Source of the DNA: Gammaproteobacteria bacterium RIFCSPHIGHO2_12_FULL_36_30
GTDB taxonomy: Bacteria; Pseudomonadota; Gammaproteobacteria; Coxiellales; Coxiellaceae
Length of the DNA stretch: 64,000 bases
Direction: 5' to 3'
Assembly: GCA_001801815.1 (NCBI GenBank)
Contig: MGXU01000009.1
Span: 1-64,000, forward strand
Numbering within the stretch: the stretch's first letter is position 1; each line of letters opens with the position of its first letter. This document shows positions 9,045-17,755 of this stretch, piece after piece. The position numbers and the translations under genes are program-made. The notes below the pieces were generated by a model. It was not told the DNA's origin. It saw only the letters and a program-made list of their open reading frames with translations, and made no database searches.

Positions 9045-9069
9045 CAGAAGCTCATGCGTAAGCGTGAGC
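9045..9069. repeat. Hairpin between rpsE and rpmD, possible degenerate family A repeat
   Basis: GCTCATGC (9050-9057) and GCGTGAGC (9062-9069) pair with one wobble around the GNRA-type loop GTAA. It begins with CAGAAG, as family A does, and ATGCAGC occurs 17 nt downstream, so it may be a decayed family member. No T-run follows. Confidence 0.4.
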
Positions 9070-9094
9070 GCAAAAATGAAGTGAGCAATGCAGC

Positions 9095-9292
9095 ATGACA
9101 ACAAAACAAAATAAAAAATTAAAAGTAACTTTAACCAGCAGCACATTCGGGCGCAAACCCGGTCACGCAGCTTGCGTTCAAGGTTTAGGCTTAAATCGCC
9201 GCATTCGTAATTCCGTTATCGTTGCCGACACAGCAGAAAATCGCGGCATGATTACTAAAGTCGGATACTTGTTACAGGTTGAGGAAATATAA
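9095..9292 (+). CDS. rpmD: 50S ribosomal protein L30
   Basis: 65 residues (59 in E. coli). [20 protein letters not shown] and [20 protein letters not shown] are recognisable L30 blocks, followed by [13 protein letters not shown]. Small peripheral large-subunit protein. The rplO ribosome-binding site lies inside its last codons. Confidence 0.95.
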   Translation: MTTKQNKKLKVTLTSSTFGRKPGHAACVQGLGLNRRIRNSVIVADTAENRGMITKVGYLLQVEEI

Positions 9293-9293
9293 A

Positions 9294-9728
9294 ATGCAAT
9301 TAAATACAATTAAACCCGCTGTTGGTTCAAAACGTCCTAGAAAAAGATTGGGTCGTGGCATTGCATCTGGTTTAGGAAAAACAGCTGGTCGCGGACACAA
9401 AGGTCAACACGCGCGCGCAGGTAATTCTCACAAACCTGGTTTTGAAGGTGGTCAAATGCCCATTCAACGCCGTTTGCCAAAATTTGGTTTTCATTCACGC
9501 ATTGGAAAGGTCACTGCAGAAATTCGTTTAAGCGAATTAAATAAATTGTCAGCTGATGTTGTAGATATGGCGGCATTAAAAAAAGCGAATTTAATTTCTG
9601 CTGCTATTGAATTTGTAAAAGTGTTTGCTTCAGGCGAAATTAAAAAACCACTTAAATTAAGCGGAATTAAAGTAACTGCGGGCGCGAAAGCAGCGATCGA
9701 AAAAGCGGGTGGAAAAGTTAATCTGTAA
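9294..9728 (+). CDS. rplO: 50S ribosomal protein L15
   Basis: 144 residues from ATG 9294. The start [20 protein letters not shown] and the glycine-rich core [16 protein letters not shown] are typical. The frame could start 15 nt earlier, but GAGG at 9281-9284 is well spaced for 9294. L15 is a late assembly protein reaching into the 23S core. The heptamer array before secY follows it. Confidence 0.97.
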   Translation: MQLNTIKPAVGSKRPRKRLGRGIASGLGKTAGRGHKGQHARAGNSHKPGFEGGQMPIQRRLPKFGFHSRIGKVTAEIRLSELNKLSADVVDMAALKKANLISAAIEFVKVFASGEIKKPLKLSGIKVTAGAKAAIEKAGGKVNL

Positions 9729-9732
9729 TCTT

Positions 9733-9767
9733 GAATAACGGATAACGAATAACAGATAACGGATAAC
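9733..9767 (+). repeat. Five tandem heptamers (RRATAAC) upstream of secY
   Basis: GAATAAC, GGATAAC, GAATAAC, AGATAAC and GGATAAC stand in perfect tandem and stop 3 nt before the secY ATG. The same heptamer recurs at 34453-34487 and, inverted, at 60938-60951. The array replaces the expected Shine-Dalgarno region; only GGA at 9761 resembles one. Confidence 0.7.
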
Positions 9768-9770
9768 GCA

Positions 9771-11102
9771 ATGAGAAGCACAGCAAAATTAGGCGCAGGT
9801 TTACAATCCGGAGGATTGAGCGAACTAAAAAGACGTTTGCTATTTGTATTAATCGGCATTTTTGTTTTTCGCTTAGGTTCTTACATTCCAGTGCCAGGTT
9901 TAAATCCGGAAGCGGTGGCACATTTATTTCAGCAAAATGAAAGCGGTTTGCTGGGAATGTTCAACATGTTTTCTGGTGGCGCATTAAGTCGCATGACGAT
10001 TTTTGCGTTAGGAATTATGCCTTACATTTCTGCATCGATTATCGTGCAAATGTATAGCACCGTTTCACCACGGTTAATTCAGATTAAAAAAGAAGGTGAA
10101 GCAGGACGACGTAAAATAAATCAGTACACGAGATACTTAACGTTAGGTCTTTCGTTTATTCAAGCATTTTTTATTACGCGTTGGTTGGTTGATAGTAATA
10201 CGGCAATTAATCCGAATATTACTTTTTATTTTGTAGCGATTGTTACATTAGTAACAGGCACAATGTTCATCATGTGGTTGGGTGAACAAATGACGGAACG
10301 TGGTGTTGGAAATGGTATTTCATTAATTATTTTTGCAGGGATTGTTGCACGTTTTCCTGATGCGATCGGACAAGTGATGAATCAGGTGCGTGAAGGACAA
10401 ATGCAAGTGATCACGCTGATTTTGTTAGTCGCCGTGGTAACTGCAGTAACATTAGTTGTAGTTTATTTTGAACGCGCACAACGTCGCATCACAATTAATT
10501 ACGCGAAAAGACAACAAGGAAATAAATTATATGCGGCACAAACAAGTCATTTGCCGCTGAAAATAAATATGGCTGGTGTAATTCCGCCTATTTTTGCGCA
10601 AAGTATTATTTTATTTCCAGGCGCAATTGCAAAATTTATTGGTGGAACGCATGGACCAGCGTGGTTGAATTCATTTTCGCTTGCGATGTCATTTGGACAG
10701 CCGGCGTACATGATTGTATTTGCGGTAGCAGTGATATTTTTTAGTTTCTTTTATACGGCGTTGGTATTTAACCCAAAAGAAACAGCAGATAATTTGAAAC
10801 AACAAGGTGCGTTTGTTCCAGGAATTCGTCCCGGTGAACAAACAGCGAATTATATCGACACGATTATGACTCGCTTAACTTTAGTTGGTTCGATTTATTT
10901 AGCGCTAGTTGCATTGTTGCCACAATTTTTAATTATGGCTTGGAACGTTCCATTTTATTTTGGTGGAACATCTTTGCTGATTGTTGTTGTGGTGTTAATG
11001 GATTTTATGGCCCAAGTCCAAGCGCATTTGATGAGTCATCAATACGAGTCATTGATGAAAAAATCAAAAACAAAAGGCTCGAAATTGGGACTGATTAGAT
11101 AA
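9771..11102 (+). CDS. secY: Protein translocase subunit SecY
   Basis: 443 residues, the E. coli length, with the ten expected membrane segments. Diagnostic blocks are [14 protein letters not shown], the [17 protein letters not shown] loop and the FKYF-region equivalent [20 protein letters not shown]. SecY forms the channel for protein export and membrane insertion with SecE and SecG. It lies in its conserved place between rplO and rpmJ. No strong Shine-Dalgarno sequence is visible because a heptamer array occupies the region; coupling to rplO may compensate. Confidence 0.98.
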   Translation: MRSTAKLGAGLQSGGLSELKRRLLFVLIGIFVFRLGSYIPVPGLNPEAVAHLFQQNESGLLGMFNMFSGGALSRMTIFALGIMPYISASIIVQMYSTVSPRLIQIKKEGEAGRRKINQYTRYLTLGLSFIQAFFITRWLVDSNTAINPNITFYFVAIVTLVTGTMFIMWLGEQMTERGVGNGISLIIFAGIVARFPDAIGQVMNQVREGQMQVITLILLVAVVTAVTLVVVYFERAQRRITINYAKRQQGNKLYAAQTSHLPLKINMAGVIPPIFAQSIILFPGAIAKFIGGTHGPAWLNSFSLAMSFGQPAYMIVFAVAVIFFSFFYTALVFNPKETADNLKQQGAFVPGIRPGEQTANYIDTIMTRLTLVGSIYLALVALLPQFLIMAWNVPFYFGGTSLLIVVVVLMDFMAQVQAHLMSHQYESLMKKSKTKGSKLGLIR

Positions 11103-11119
11103 TTTGTATAGAGGTAGAT

Positions 11120-11233
11120 ATGAAAGTAAGAGCATCAGTAAAAAAACTATGCCGCAATTGCAAAATCGTACGCAGAAATCGCGTCGTTCGTGTAATTTGC
11201 AAAGACAGCCGACATAAACAACGTCAAGGTTAA
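11120..11233 (+). CDS. rpmJ: 50S ribosomal protein L36, zinc-binding form
   Basis: A 37-residue gene found directly in the sequence: [20 protein letters not shown], then [17 protein letters not shown]. Cys11, Cys14, Cys27 and His32 give the CCCH zinc site of the C+ type L36. GAGG lies upstream. Its place between secY and rpsM is conserved. In E. coli the C+ L36 is replaced by a zinc-free paralogue under zinc starvation; no second copy is in this window. Confidence 0.96.
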   Translation: MKVRASVKKLCRNCKIVRRNRVVRVICKDSRHKQRQG

Positions 11234-11247
11234 TGTGTTATTGTGAC

Positions 11248-11276
11248 TTGCTTTTTTGTAGCTTGAACGGTATCCT
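11248..11276 (+). promoter_or_regulatory. Candidate sigma70 promoter of the alpha operon
   Basis: TTGCTT (11248-11253), a 17-nt spacer and TATCCT (11271-11276) fall in the rpmJ-rpsM gap, where a separate promoter of the alpha operon would be expected. Only the match to consensus and its position support it. Confidence 0.4.
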
Positions 11277-11314
11277 AGGCGGCTTTAAAAAAGTATAAAT
11301 TGGAGCTTAAAAAC

Positions 11315-11683
11315 ATGGCAATTGCTGCTCGTATCGCTGGTGTGAATTTACCAGCACAGAAGCATATTAAAATTGGTTTACAATCCATTTACGGAATTGG
11401 ACCAACTCGTGCAGAAAAAATTTGTGAAGCTGCGAAAGTCGACGCTGACAGTAAAGTCAGTGGCTTATCAGAAGCTCAATTAGATTTATTGCGTACAGAA
11501 GTCGCTAAATTCGTTGTAGAAGGCGATTTGCGTCGTGAAGTATCCATGCATGTAAAACGCAAAATGGATTTGGGTTGTTACGTTGGTATTCGTCATCGCA
11601 AAGGATTGCCAGTTCGTGGACAACGTACACGTACTAATGCACGTACACGTAAAGGTAAACGTAAAGCAATTCGTTCTCAATAA
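11315..11683 (+). CDS. rpsM: 30S ribosomal protein S13
   Basis: 122 residues from ATG 11315, with [20 protein letters not shown] at the start and [20 protein letters not shown] near the end. A frame from TTG 11300 exists, but GGAG at 11302-11305 is placed for 11315. S13 contacts tRNA and the large subunit from the 30S head. First gene of the alpha operon. Confidence 0.98.
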   Translation: MAIAARIAGVNLPAQKHIKIGLQSIYGIGPTRAEKICEAAKVDADSKVSGLSEAQLDLLRTEVAKFVVEGDLRREVSMHVKRKMDLGCYVGIRHRKGLPVRGQRTRTNARTRKGKRKAIRSQ

Positions 11684-11688
11684 GGTTT

Positions 11689-11739
11689 CAGAAGCCCGCG
11701 TGCAATGAGCGCAGCGAGTGGAACAAGGGCGTTTTGCAG
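11689..11739 (+). repeat. Family A dispersed repeat, copy 3
   Basis: A 51-nt copy in the rpsM-rpsK gap with the conserved ends CAGAAGCCCGCGTG and GGAACAAGGGCGTTTTGCAG. By eye it differs from copy 6 (53946-53996, opposite strand) at a single base. The centre, ATGAGCGCAGCGAGT, pairs less well than in copies 2 and 5. Confidence 0.85.
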
Positions 11740-11803
11740 TGAGCTCAACTACAAAGATAAATGCTTAACATAAGTGTGAAATTAAAATAAAGGTTATTTT
11801 CAA

Positions 11804-12235
11804 ATGACAACTGAACCAACAACGACAACAACCACTGAAACAACCGCACCCGCCGTTGCTCCAGCAAAGAAAAAAGTAAAACGCAAAATTTCCGAAGGTG
11901 TTGCGCATATTCAAGCAACATTTAATAACACAATGATTTCAATTACGACACCATCGGGTGATGTATTGTGTCAAGGTTCTGCAGGCCGTTCAGGATTTAA
12001 AGGCTCGCGTAAAGGAACGCCTTTCGCTGCGCAATTAGCCGCTGAAACAGTTGCAAAAAAAGCAATCGAAGAATTTTCGTTAAGACGTGTTGTAATTAAT
12101 GTAAGTGGTCCTGGTGCAGGCAGAGATTCTGCGGTGCGTGCATTGCGTAATTCAGGATTAGAAATTATTCGTTTAGTTGATACAACCTGTTTGCCGCACA
12201 ACGGTTGTCGTCCACGCAAAAAAAGAAGAGTGTAA
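11804..12235 (+). CDS. rpsK: 30S ribosomal protein S11 with Thr-rich N-terminal extension
   Basis: 143 residues against 129 in E. coli. The core [19 protein letters not shown] and the C-terminal [14 protein letters not shown] are diagnostic for S11, which forms the 30S platform near the mRNA exit. The first 20 or so residues ([18 protein letters not shown]) are low-complexity Thr/Pro. An internal ATG start is not available between there and the core, so the extension appears genuine. TAAAGG precedes the ATG. Confidence 0.97.
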   Translation: MTTEPTTTTTTETTAPAVAPAKKKVKRKISEGVAHIQATFNNTMISITTPSGDVLCQGSAGRSGFKGSRKGTPFAAQLAAETVAKKAIEEFSLRRVVINVSGPGAGRDSAVRALRNSGLEIIRLVDTTCLPHNGCRPRKKRRV

Positions 12236-12241
12236 AATAAC

Positions 12242-12862
12242 ATGGCAAAATATTTAGGACCAAAATGTCGTCTCGCACGTCGTGAAAAAACTGATTTAGG
12301 TTTGAAAAGCGGTATTCGCGATATCGACACAAAATGTAAATTTGATCGCACACCTGGTCAACATTGGCAGCGTCGTGGTCGTGTAACAGATTACGCAACA
12401 CAATTACGCATGAAACAATTAATTCGTCGTTACTACGGCGTGTTAGAAAAAAAGTTTCGTTTATATTACAAAGAAGCTGAACGTATTAAAGGTTCAACCG
12501 GCGAAAATTTATTGCGTTTGTTAGAATCACGTTTAGATAACGTTGTTTATCGCATGGGTTATGCAGTAACACGCGCTGAAGCAAGACAATTAGTTTCGCA
12601 TAAATCTGTATTGGTAAATGGAAACGTTGTGAATATTGCATCATATTCTGTAAAGCCAGGCGATGTTATTTCTATTCGTGAAAAAGCAAAAAAACAATTA
12701 CGCATTACAGCAGCAGTTGATTTAGCACAACAACGCGAAGCAGTTGCTTGGATGGATGTAGATGCAAAAGCATTATCAGGTGTTTATAAAGCATTTCCAG
12801 ATATGGATCAATTGCCACCTGAATTTAAAGTAAGCTTGGTTGTTGAACTTTACTCGAAATAA
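12242..12862 (+). CDS. rpsD: 30S ribosomal protein S4
   Basis: 206 residues, exactly the family norm. It starts [20 protein letters not shown] and holds the S4 RNA-binding domain ([20 protein letters not shown], then [11 protein letters not shown]). S4 nucleates 30S assembly and in E. coli represses the alpha operon. It follows rpsK by 6 nt. Confidence 0.98.
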   Translation: MAKYLGPKCRLARREKTDLGLKSGIRDIDTKCKFDRTPGQHWQRRGRVTDYATQLRMKQLIRRYYGVLEKKFRLYYKEAERIKGSTGENLLRLLESRLDNVVYRMGYAVTRAEARQLVSHKSVLVNGNVVNIASYSVKPGDVISIREKAKKQLRITAAVDLAQQREAVAWMDVDAKALSGVYKAFPDMDQLPPEFKVSLVVELYSK

Positions 12863-12867
12863 TTGAG

Positions 12868-12906
12868 AGAGCCGCGCGCGTAAGCAAGCGAGATTGCGTA
12901 GCAATC
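12868..12906 (+). repeat. Family B GC-rich repeat, copy 2
   Basis: GAGCCGCGCGCGTAAGCAAGCG matches the core of copy 1 (5301-5338). It is followed by a perfect hairpin GATTGC-GTA-GCAATC (12892-12906). It occupies the rpsD-rpoA gap. Confidence 0.55.
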
Positions 12907-12940
12907 ATTTATATTTTTTAAACCATAGAGGCCAAATAAA

Positions 12941-13918
12941 ATGCAAGACGTTTATAAAACATTTTTAACGCCAAATGCAATTCAAGTGCAAAACATTACA
13001 CCTATGCATCACAAAATTGTGCTTGAACCATTTGAACGTGGTTTTGGTCACACATTAGGAAATGCATTACGTCGTATTTTATTATCATCAATGCCTGGCG
13101 CTGCAGTTGTTGAAGTGCAAATGGATCACGTATTGCATGAATACAGCACATTGCCTGGTGTTCGCGAAGATGTTGTCGACATTTTATTAAATTTAAAAGG
13201 GTTATCATTTCGTTTAAATAATATTAATGAAATCACTTTAAAATTAAATAAAAAAGGTGCGGGTCCTGTGACTGCTGCTGATATTGCGCTAGAAAATGGC
13301 GTTGAAATTATTAATCCAGAACATATCATCGCGCATTTAACACAAGATGGCGAAATTAATATGAATTTAAAAGTGATGATGGGTCGTGGTTATCAACCTG
13401 CATCGCAACGTGAATTGGCATTTCAAAATACACGTCCGATTGGCGTGTTAGTTTTAGACGCATCATTTTCTCCTGTAAAACGTGTTGCATATTCAGTTGA
13501 AAATGCGCGTGTTGAAAATCGCACTGACATGGACAAATTAATTCTTGATATAGAAACAGACGGCACATTAGATCCTGAAGAAGCGATTCGTTATTCAGCT
13601 GCAATTTTGCAACAACAATTATCTTCATTTGTTGATTTGCAACATGAAATTGCAACACGTCCACGTCAACATAAAAATCAAGTTGATCCATTATTATTGC
13701 GTCCAGTGGATGATTTAGAATTAACAGTGCGCGCTGCAAATTGTTTGAAAGCAGAAAATATTTATTACATTGGTGATTTAGTTCAACGTTCAGAACACGA
13801 TTTATTAAAAACACCAAACTTAGGAAAAAAATCTTTATTAGAAATTAAAAGTGTTTTAGCGCAACGTGGCTTGGCACTTGGAATGAACATTGATCCATGG
13901 CCACCTGAAGATAAATAA
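12941..13918 (+). CDS. rpoA: DNA-directed RNA polymerase subunit alpha
   Basis: 325 residues. The N-terminal dimerisation domain shows [20 protein letters not shown]. After a linker, the C-terminal DNA- and activator-binding domain (about residues 245-320) has [20 protein letters not shown] and [19 protein letters not shown]. Alpha scaffolds RNA polymerase assembly and contacts UP elements. It is separated from rplQ by a family A repeat. Confidence 0.98.
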   Translation: MQDVYKTFLTPNAIQVQNITPMHHKIVLEPFERGFGHTLGNALRRILLSSMPGAAVVEVQMDHVLHEYSTLPGVREDVVDILLNLKGLSFRLNNINEITLKLNKKGAGPVTAADIALENGVEIINPEHIIAHLTQDGEINMNLKVMMGRGYQPASQRELAFQNTRPIGVLVLDASFSPVKRVAYSVENARVENRTDMDKLILDIETDGTLDPEEAIRYSAAILQQQLSSFVDLQHEIATRPRQHKNQVDPLLLRPVDDLELTVRAANCLKAENIYYIGDLVQRSEHDLLKTPNLGKKSLLEIKSVLAQRGLALGMNIDPWPPEDK

Positions 13919-13941
13919 TGTCCATATTGGGAGCGATGCTT

Positions 13942-13984
13942 CAGAAGCCCGCGTGAAGCGTAGCGTAACAAGGGCGTTTTGCAG
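13942..13984 (+). repeat. Family A dispersed repeat, copy 4 (short centre)
   Basis: A 43-nt copy between rpoA and rplQ: CAGAAGCCCGCGTG, a short centre AAGCGTAGCGT, then AACAAGGGCGTTTTGCAG. The centre is about 8 nt shorter than in the 51-52 nt copies, while the ends are intact. Confidence 0.82.
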
Positions 13985-14011
13985 AGAATATAAAAGAGTA
14001 TAGAGGTTACA

Positions 14012-14392
14012 ATGCACCACCGCAAATCAGGAAAAAAATTAAATCGTCACACCGCTCATCGTCAAGCGATGTTTCGCAACATGTCTGCGTCTTTGTTAAA
14101 ATTAGAGTTGATCAAAACCACTTTAATTAAAGCAAAAGAATTGCGTCGTTATGTTGAGCCATTAATTACGATTGCAAAAGTTGATAATTTAGCGAATCGT
14201 CGTTTAGCATTTAATCGTCTTCGCGACAAAGAAGCAGTTGCAAAATTATTTACGCGTGTTGCACCGCGCCACACAAAACGTCCCGGTGGTTATTTGCGTG
14301 TTTTGAAATGTGGTTTTCGCACTGGTGATAATGCGCCAATGGCTTATGTCGAAGTTGTTGATCGTCAAGAAGCTGAAGCAAAAACCGCGTAA
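14012..14392 (+). CDS. rplQ: 50S ribosomal protein L17
   Basis: 126 residues, normal. [20 protein letters not shown] at the start is nearly invariant in L17, and [19 protein letters not shown] follows. It is the last gene of the alpha operon; the AGAGG upstream supports the start. A hairpin downstream probably ends the operon. Confidence 0.98.
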   Translation: MHHRKSGKKLNRHTAHRQAMFRNMSASLLKLELIKTTLIKAKELRRYVEPLITIAKVDNLANRRLAFNRLRDKEAVAKLFTRVAPRHTKRPGGYLRVLKCGFRTGDNAPMAYVEVVDRQEAEAKTA

Positions 14393-14406
14393 GTTTTATA
14401 TTATTA

Positions 14407-14430
14407 AGAGACATGAAAGATCATGTCTCT
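14407..14430 (+). terminator. Hairpin terminator after the alpha operon
   Basis: AGAGACATGA and TCATGTCTCT form a perfect 10-bp stem around AAGA, 14 nt after the rplQ stop. The downstream T-run is poor (CTCAATACTATAAATATTTTT), so termination may be partial or helped by Rho. Confidence 0.6.
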
Positions 14431-14535
14431 CTCAATACTATAAATATTTTTATAAATCAATTCGTTATATCATCATAAATTCTTAACATTCGCCCTGTAT
14501 AATGATCTTGCTTGGAATAAGCGATCGAGGTTTGA

Positions 14536-15459
14536 ATGTGGTCTGATAACGATATTTCTCTTCTGAATATGCCCGGCGTAGCAAATGCTGCAGTCTCTTT
14601 TGGTACGTTTTCCACTTTACCAGAAAAATTTCATGATTCCGCTTCAGTCACATTAAATGCCCTTTTAAATTTTCTAAAAGATTTTGATCGAAAAAAATGG
14701 TCCAGTCGTTCTGATTTTTTTCGTGAAGCGTACTCTGCTGTTGCCGCATCACTTGTTATTTATTCTTGCACAACCGGTGGTGGATTACATGCATCATTAG
14801 GAATGATTATATCTTTGTTATTAACATTAGTGTGGGATGGTTCAGATGTTGTGAGTGCGTTATTGATTGCGCCGGAATATTTTAACAGCGCAAAAGAAAA
14901 TCCAACAAAAACAAATAAATTTATTGCATGGAGTAATATTATTTATTATCCCTGTATTTTAGGTGTTTTTACAGCATGGGCAACTTATTCAATTATTCAC
15001 GACGCTTACGAAAGATGTTCAACACCTTCTTCTGAAAATTGTTTTCGTGATGTTTTATTAGAATCAAAAAAAACAGAAGGCAACATAACAATATTAGTAA
15101 TTAATGATTTTGCATATGGTTTTGGTGCATTACTCGCAGCAATTTATCAAATACTGTTAAAAAAATCAGAAGATAATATTTACAAACACACTGCTGGAGT
15201 TGCAGGAAATTTAACATGTTTTGTCGGAGCAATGTTTAGTGCGCTTTCTATGATGCTTGAACCGAAATTTTATGTTTATATATCTGCTGCTTTTTATGCA
15301 ATGTACGCGGTATTAAAAGAAACATTATTAATGCTAGAATCCCCAAAGATTGTATCTTGCGCGGAAACTATGCGCGTTCGTTTCCACGCTGATGTGACTC
15401 CTGTATTGCCCGCGATAAATAATGATGATGCTCAAACTGCATCATACCAAGCAGTGTAA
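14536..15459 (+). CDS. Multi-pass membrane protein of unknown function
   Basis: 307 residues, family not recognised. Hydrophobic segments appear at about residues 66-80, 86-111, 130-154, 184-208, 219-240 and 246-266, so five or six membrane passes are likely, with soluble N- and C-terminal ends. There is no obvious signal peptide; the first 60 residues are polar and the C-terminus (from residue 270) is hydrophilic. A TATAAT at 14498-14503 suggests its own promoter, though no good -35 is seen. It stands alone between the alpha operon and ssb, which is not a standard arrangement. A host-directed or lineage-specific protein is possible, but nothing in the sequence shows it. Confidence 0.8.
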   Translation: MWSDNDISLLNMPGVANAAVSFGTFSTLPEKFHDSASVTLNALLNFLKDFDRKKWSSRSDFFREAYSAVAASLVIYSCTTGGGLHASLGMIISLLLTLVWDGSDVVSALLIAPEYFNSAKENPTKTNKFIAWSNIIYYPCILGVFTAWATYSIIHDAYERCSTPSSENCFRDVLLESKKTEGNITILVINDFAYGFGALLAAIYQILLKKSEDNIYKHTAGVAGNLTCFVGAMFSALSMMLEPKFYVYISAAFYAMYAVLKETLLMLESPKIVSCAETMRVRFHADVTPVLPAINNDDAQTASYQAV

Positions 15460-15491
15460 ATAATCAAGCCGTAGTTAAACTTAAACACTTT

Positions 15492-15953
15492 TTAAAACGG
15501 AATATCGTCATCAAAATCAGCTGCTGGCGCAGCTTGCGCTGTTGCTGGCGCCGCTGATGATGCAGAAGATTTGCTACTCGATGTTGATGCGCCAATATTT
15601 TCACCTTGCGCGCCACCACGACCATCTAACATTTGCATTTCATCTGCAATAATTTCTGTTGTATATTTTTCAACATTATTTTTATCTGTCCATTTACGCG
15701 TGCGCAATGAACCTTCAACATATACTTTTGCGCCTTTTTTTAAGTATTCATTTACAATTTCAGCAAGACGATTAAAAAATACAACACGATGCCATTCAGT
15801 TTGTTCTTTTGTTTCGCCGCTTTGTTTATCTTTCCATGCTGAACTTGTTGCAACACTCACCGTCACAACAGCAGTACCACTTGGCGTATAACGAATTTCA
15901 GGATCCGCACCTAAATTTCCTACTAAAATTACTTTATTTACTCCGCGTGCCAT
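15492..15953 (-). CDS. ssb: Single-stranded DNA-binding protein
   Basis: 153 residues. The OB-fold starts [20 protein letters not shown] and contains [21 protein letters not shown] Ser/Ala-rich linker leads to the acidic tip DDDIPF, the docking peptide for RecG, RecQ, PriA, exonuclease I and others. AGGAG precedes the start on the minus strand. The gene follows the MFS gene by 32 nt and is probably co-transcribed with it. No LexA-type box was seen near it. Confidence 0.97.
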   Translation of the reverse strand: MARGVNKVILVGNLGADPEIRYTPSGTAVVTVSVATSSAWKDKQSGETKEQTEWHRVVFFNRLAEIVNEYLKKGAKVYVEGSLRTRKWTDKNNVEKYTTEIIADEMQMLDGRGGAQGENIGASTSSSKSSASSAAPATAQAAPAADFDDDIPF

Positions 15954-15985
15954 TTTTATCTCCTCGGCTTATCATTCACACTGCA

Positions 15986-17188
15986 TCACAGATTACCTTC
16001 ATTTATGATATTCCGCAATTCGGGTTTTGTAATATTTTCCGGTTGCTTTTGCATAGAAGTTGCGATCCAAAACCACACCATCGCAACACCTGCACAAAAC
16101 ACAAACACACCCGCCAAATGCGCTTCAGAAAAAATCCATCCGCCCAACGCGCCGCCAACAAAAATACCAAAAAATTGTGACGAAGAATAAACACCCATCG
16201 CCGCACCTTTATTTTGAATCGGCGCAATTTTAGAAACTAACGAAGGCAATGTTGCTTCTAACAAAGTAAATGCGGTAAAAAAAACAAATAGTAAAAATAT
16301 TGTCATTGCAACATCATGATGAAAAATACACAATCCAATTTGCACAATAAAAATAGCAAGAATCGCGCTAACAAACATCGTTTTCATTTTTCGTTTTTTT
16401 TCAGCGACAATAATAAATGGCACAGCAAACATAAATGCAATAATTAAAACTGATAAATATAAAATAATTTGTTGGAATGAAGATAAATGCATTTCATGTG
16501 TTAATAAAATTGGAATCGCAATAAATAATGCTGTCAAAATTGCATGCAAGAAAAAAATTCCTGCGTTGCATCGCCACAATTGTTTATTATGCAAAACGTT
16601 ATAAAATCTTTTTTCGCTATTTTTAAGCGGTTTTGGCGGTGTTGGAATAATAAATAATAATGTCATTGCAATAATTGCTAGCAATGCAGTGACAGAAAAA
16701 ATTCCCGATAAATGCAACCAATGATTAATGACAGGCCCTGCAATCATCGCAACCGTAAATGCAAGACCAATTGATAATCCCATAAATGCCATTGCTTTAC
16801 TTCGCGATTCTTCGCTTGTTACATCCGCTAATAATGCAAGCACTGTGCTGCCAATTGCGCCTGCACCTTGCAATGCGCGCCCACATAATAAAATATAAAT
16901 TGAATTAGTCGATGCGCAAATAATACTGCCGATTAAAAATAAACATAATCCAAAAAAAATAACTGGTTTACGACCAATGTGATCCGACAATAAACCAAAT
17001 GGAATTTGAAATGCCGCCTGCGTTAATCCATACATTCCCAACGTTAAACCAATCATCGTCGCGCTCGCGCCGATCATATGTTCTGCATACACTGAAAAAA
17101 CAGGCAAAATCATGAATAATCCGAGCATGCGAATGGACATAATGCTCGAAAGCGCAATTAGCGCAACATTTATTTTTTTAGATGACAC
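15986..17188 (-). CDS. MFS transporter, drug-efflux-like (GTG start)
   Basis: 400 residues with about twelve hydrophobic segments. The MFS loop signature appears as GLLSDHIGRKPVIFFG between segments 2 and 3, and ALQGAGAIGSTVLALLADVT fits the motif-C-like region of helix 5 in 12-TM exporters. The start is GTG 17188 with AAGGAG upstream on the minus strand. The uvrA-MFS-ssb neighbourhood is common in gammaproteobacteria; here a lipoprotein, an ATPase and a secreted protein separate uvrA from the pair. Substrate unknown. Confidence 0.88.
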   Translation of the reverse strand: MSSKKINVALIALSSIMSIRMLGLFMILPVFSVYAEHMIGASATMIGLTLGMYGLTQAAFQIPFGLLSDHIGRKPVIFFGLCLFLIGSIICASTNSIYILLCGRALQGAGAIGSTVLALLADVTSEESRSKAMAFMGLSIGLAFTVAMIAGPVINHWLHLSGIFSVTALLAIIAMTLLFIIPTPPKPLKNSEKRFYNVLHNKQLWRCNAGIFFLHAILTALFIAIPILLTHEMHLSSFQQIILYLSVLIIAFMFAVPFIIVAEKKRKMKTMFVSAILAIFIVQIGLCIFHHDVAMTIFLLFVFFTAFTLLEATLPSLVSKIAPIQNKGAAMGVYSSSQFFGIFVGGALGGWIFSEAHLAGVFVFCAGVAMVWFWIATSMQKQPENITKPELRNIINEGNL

Positions 17189-17324
17189 AACAGCTCCTTG
17201 AATAATGCGCTAATTTACTGCAAATAAATCATTGCTACAACTTTTGTATGAAGTTTAAGGATTTCTTCAGTTTTCCCATGCTAGAATTGCTGCACTTAAA
17301 ATTGAGAAAAATAACGAGAACTTT

Positions 17325-17681
17325 ATGCGCAAGATTTTTTTGATAATTACTTTCATGTTCAGCTTTGCATTTTTTGCTACCAATGCAAACGCAGATGGAT
17401 TTTCATTTTCATTTGGCGGTGGACTTCCGTCAGGAAATTATCAAGATACTTGCAATGGTTGTTATCTGTTTGGAAATGAATTGACTTGCTCATGCCAACA
17501 AGAAAACGGATATTGGGATAATACATCCATGCATGTTGGTCATCGTTGTAATGATGTTGAAAACGCGAATGGTCAATTAGAATGTACGCATTGGCGTCAT
17601 CATCACCATCATCACTGGTACTGGCATCACCATCATTGGCATCATCACCATCATTACAGACATGATGTGGTAGTTTATTAA
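17325..17681 (+). CDS. Secreted cyanovirin-N-like (CVNH) protein with histidine-rich tail
   Basis: 118 residues. Residues 1-23 are a signal peptide (MRKIFLIITFMFSFAFF, ending in NANA). Residues about 36-88 match the CVNH fold pattern: SGNYQDTC, then L.GN.LTC.C, G.W..TS, and NANGQLEC, with six cysteines that could form disulphides in the periplasm or outside. CVNH domains in cyanobacteria, fungi and some bacteria bind mannose-type glycans. The last 28 residues hold 16 histidines mixed with Trp and Tyr, a likely metal- or membrane-binding tail. TAGAAT at 17282-17287 may be its -10 box. Sugar binding is inferred from the family; only a single CVNH repeat is present. Confidence 0.8.
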   Translation: MRKIFLIITFMFSFAFFATNANADGFSFSFGGGLPSGNYQDTCNGCYLFGNELTCSCQQENGYWDNTSMHVGHRCNDVENANGQLECTHWRHHHHHHWYWHHHHWHHHHHYRHDVVVY

Positions 17682-17699
17682 AACTTACCGAAAAAAATA

Positions 17700-17739
17700 G
17701 ACCATGCTCCAGAAAATGTGCGTAAAAATGGAGTAGGTC
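17700..17739 (+). terminator. Imperfect inverted repeat after the CVNH gene
   Basis: GACC..CTCCA (17700-17711) pairs with TGGAG..GGTC (17729-17739) across a 17-nt loop, 18 nt after the stop and before a convergent gene. No T-run follows directly, so a terminator role is only suggested. Confidence 0.3.
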
Positions 17740-17755
17740 ATGAAAAAACGGTTTA

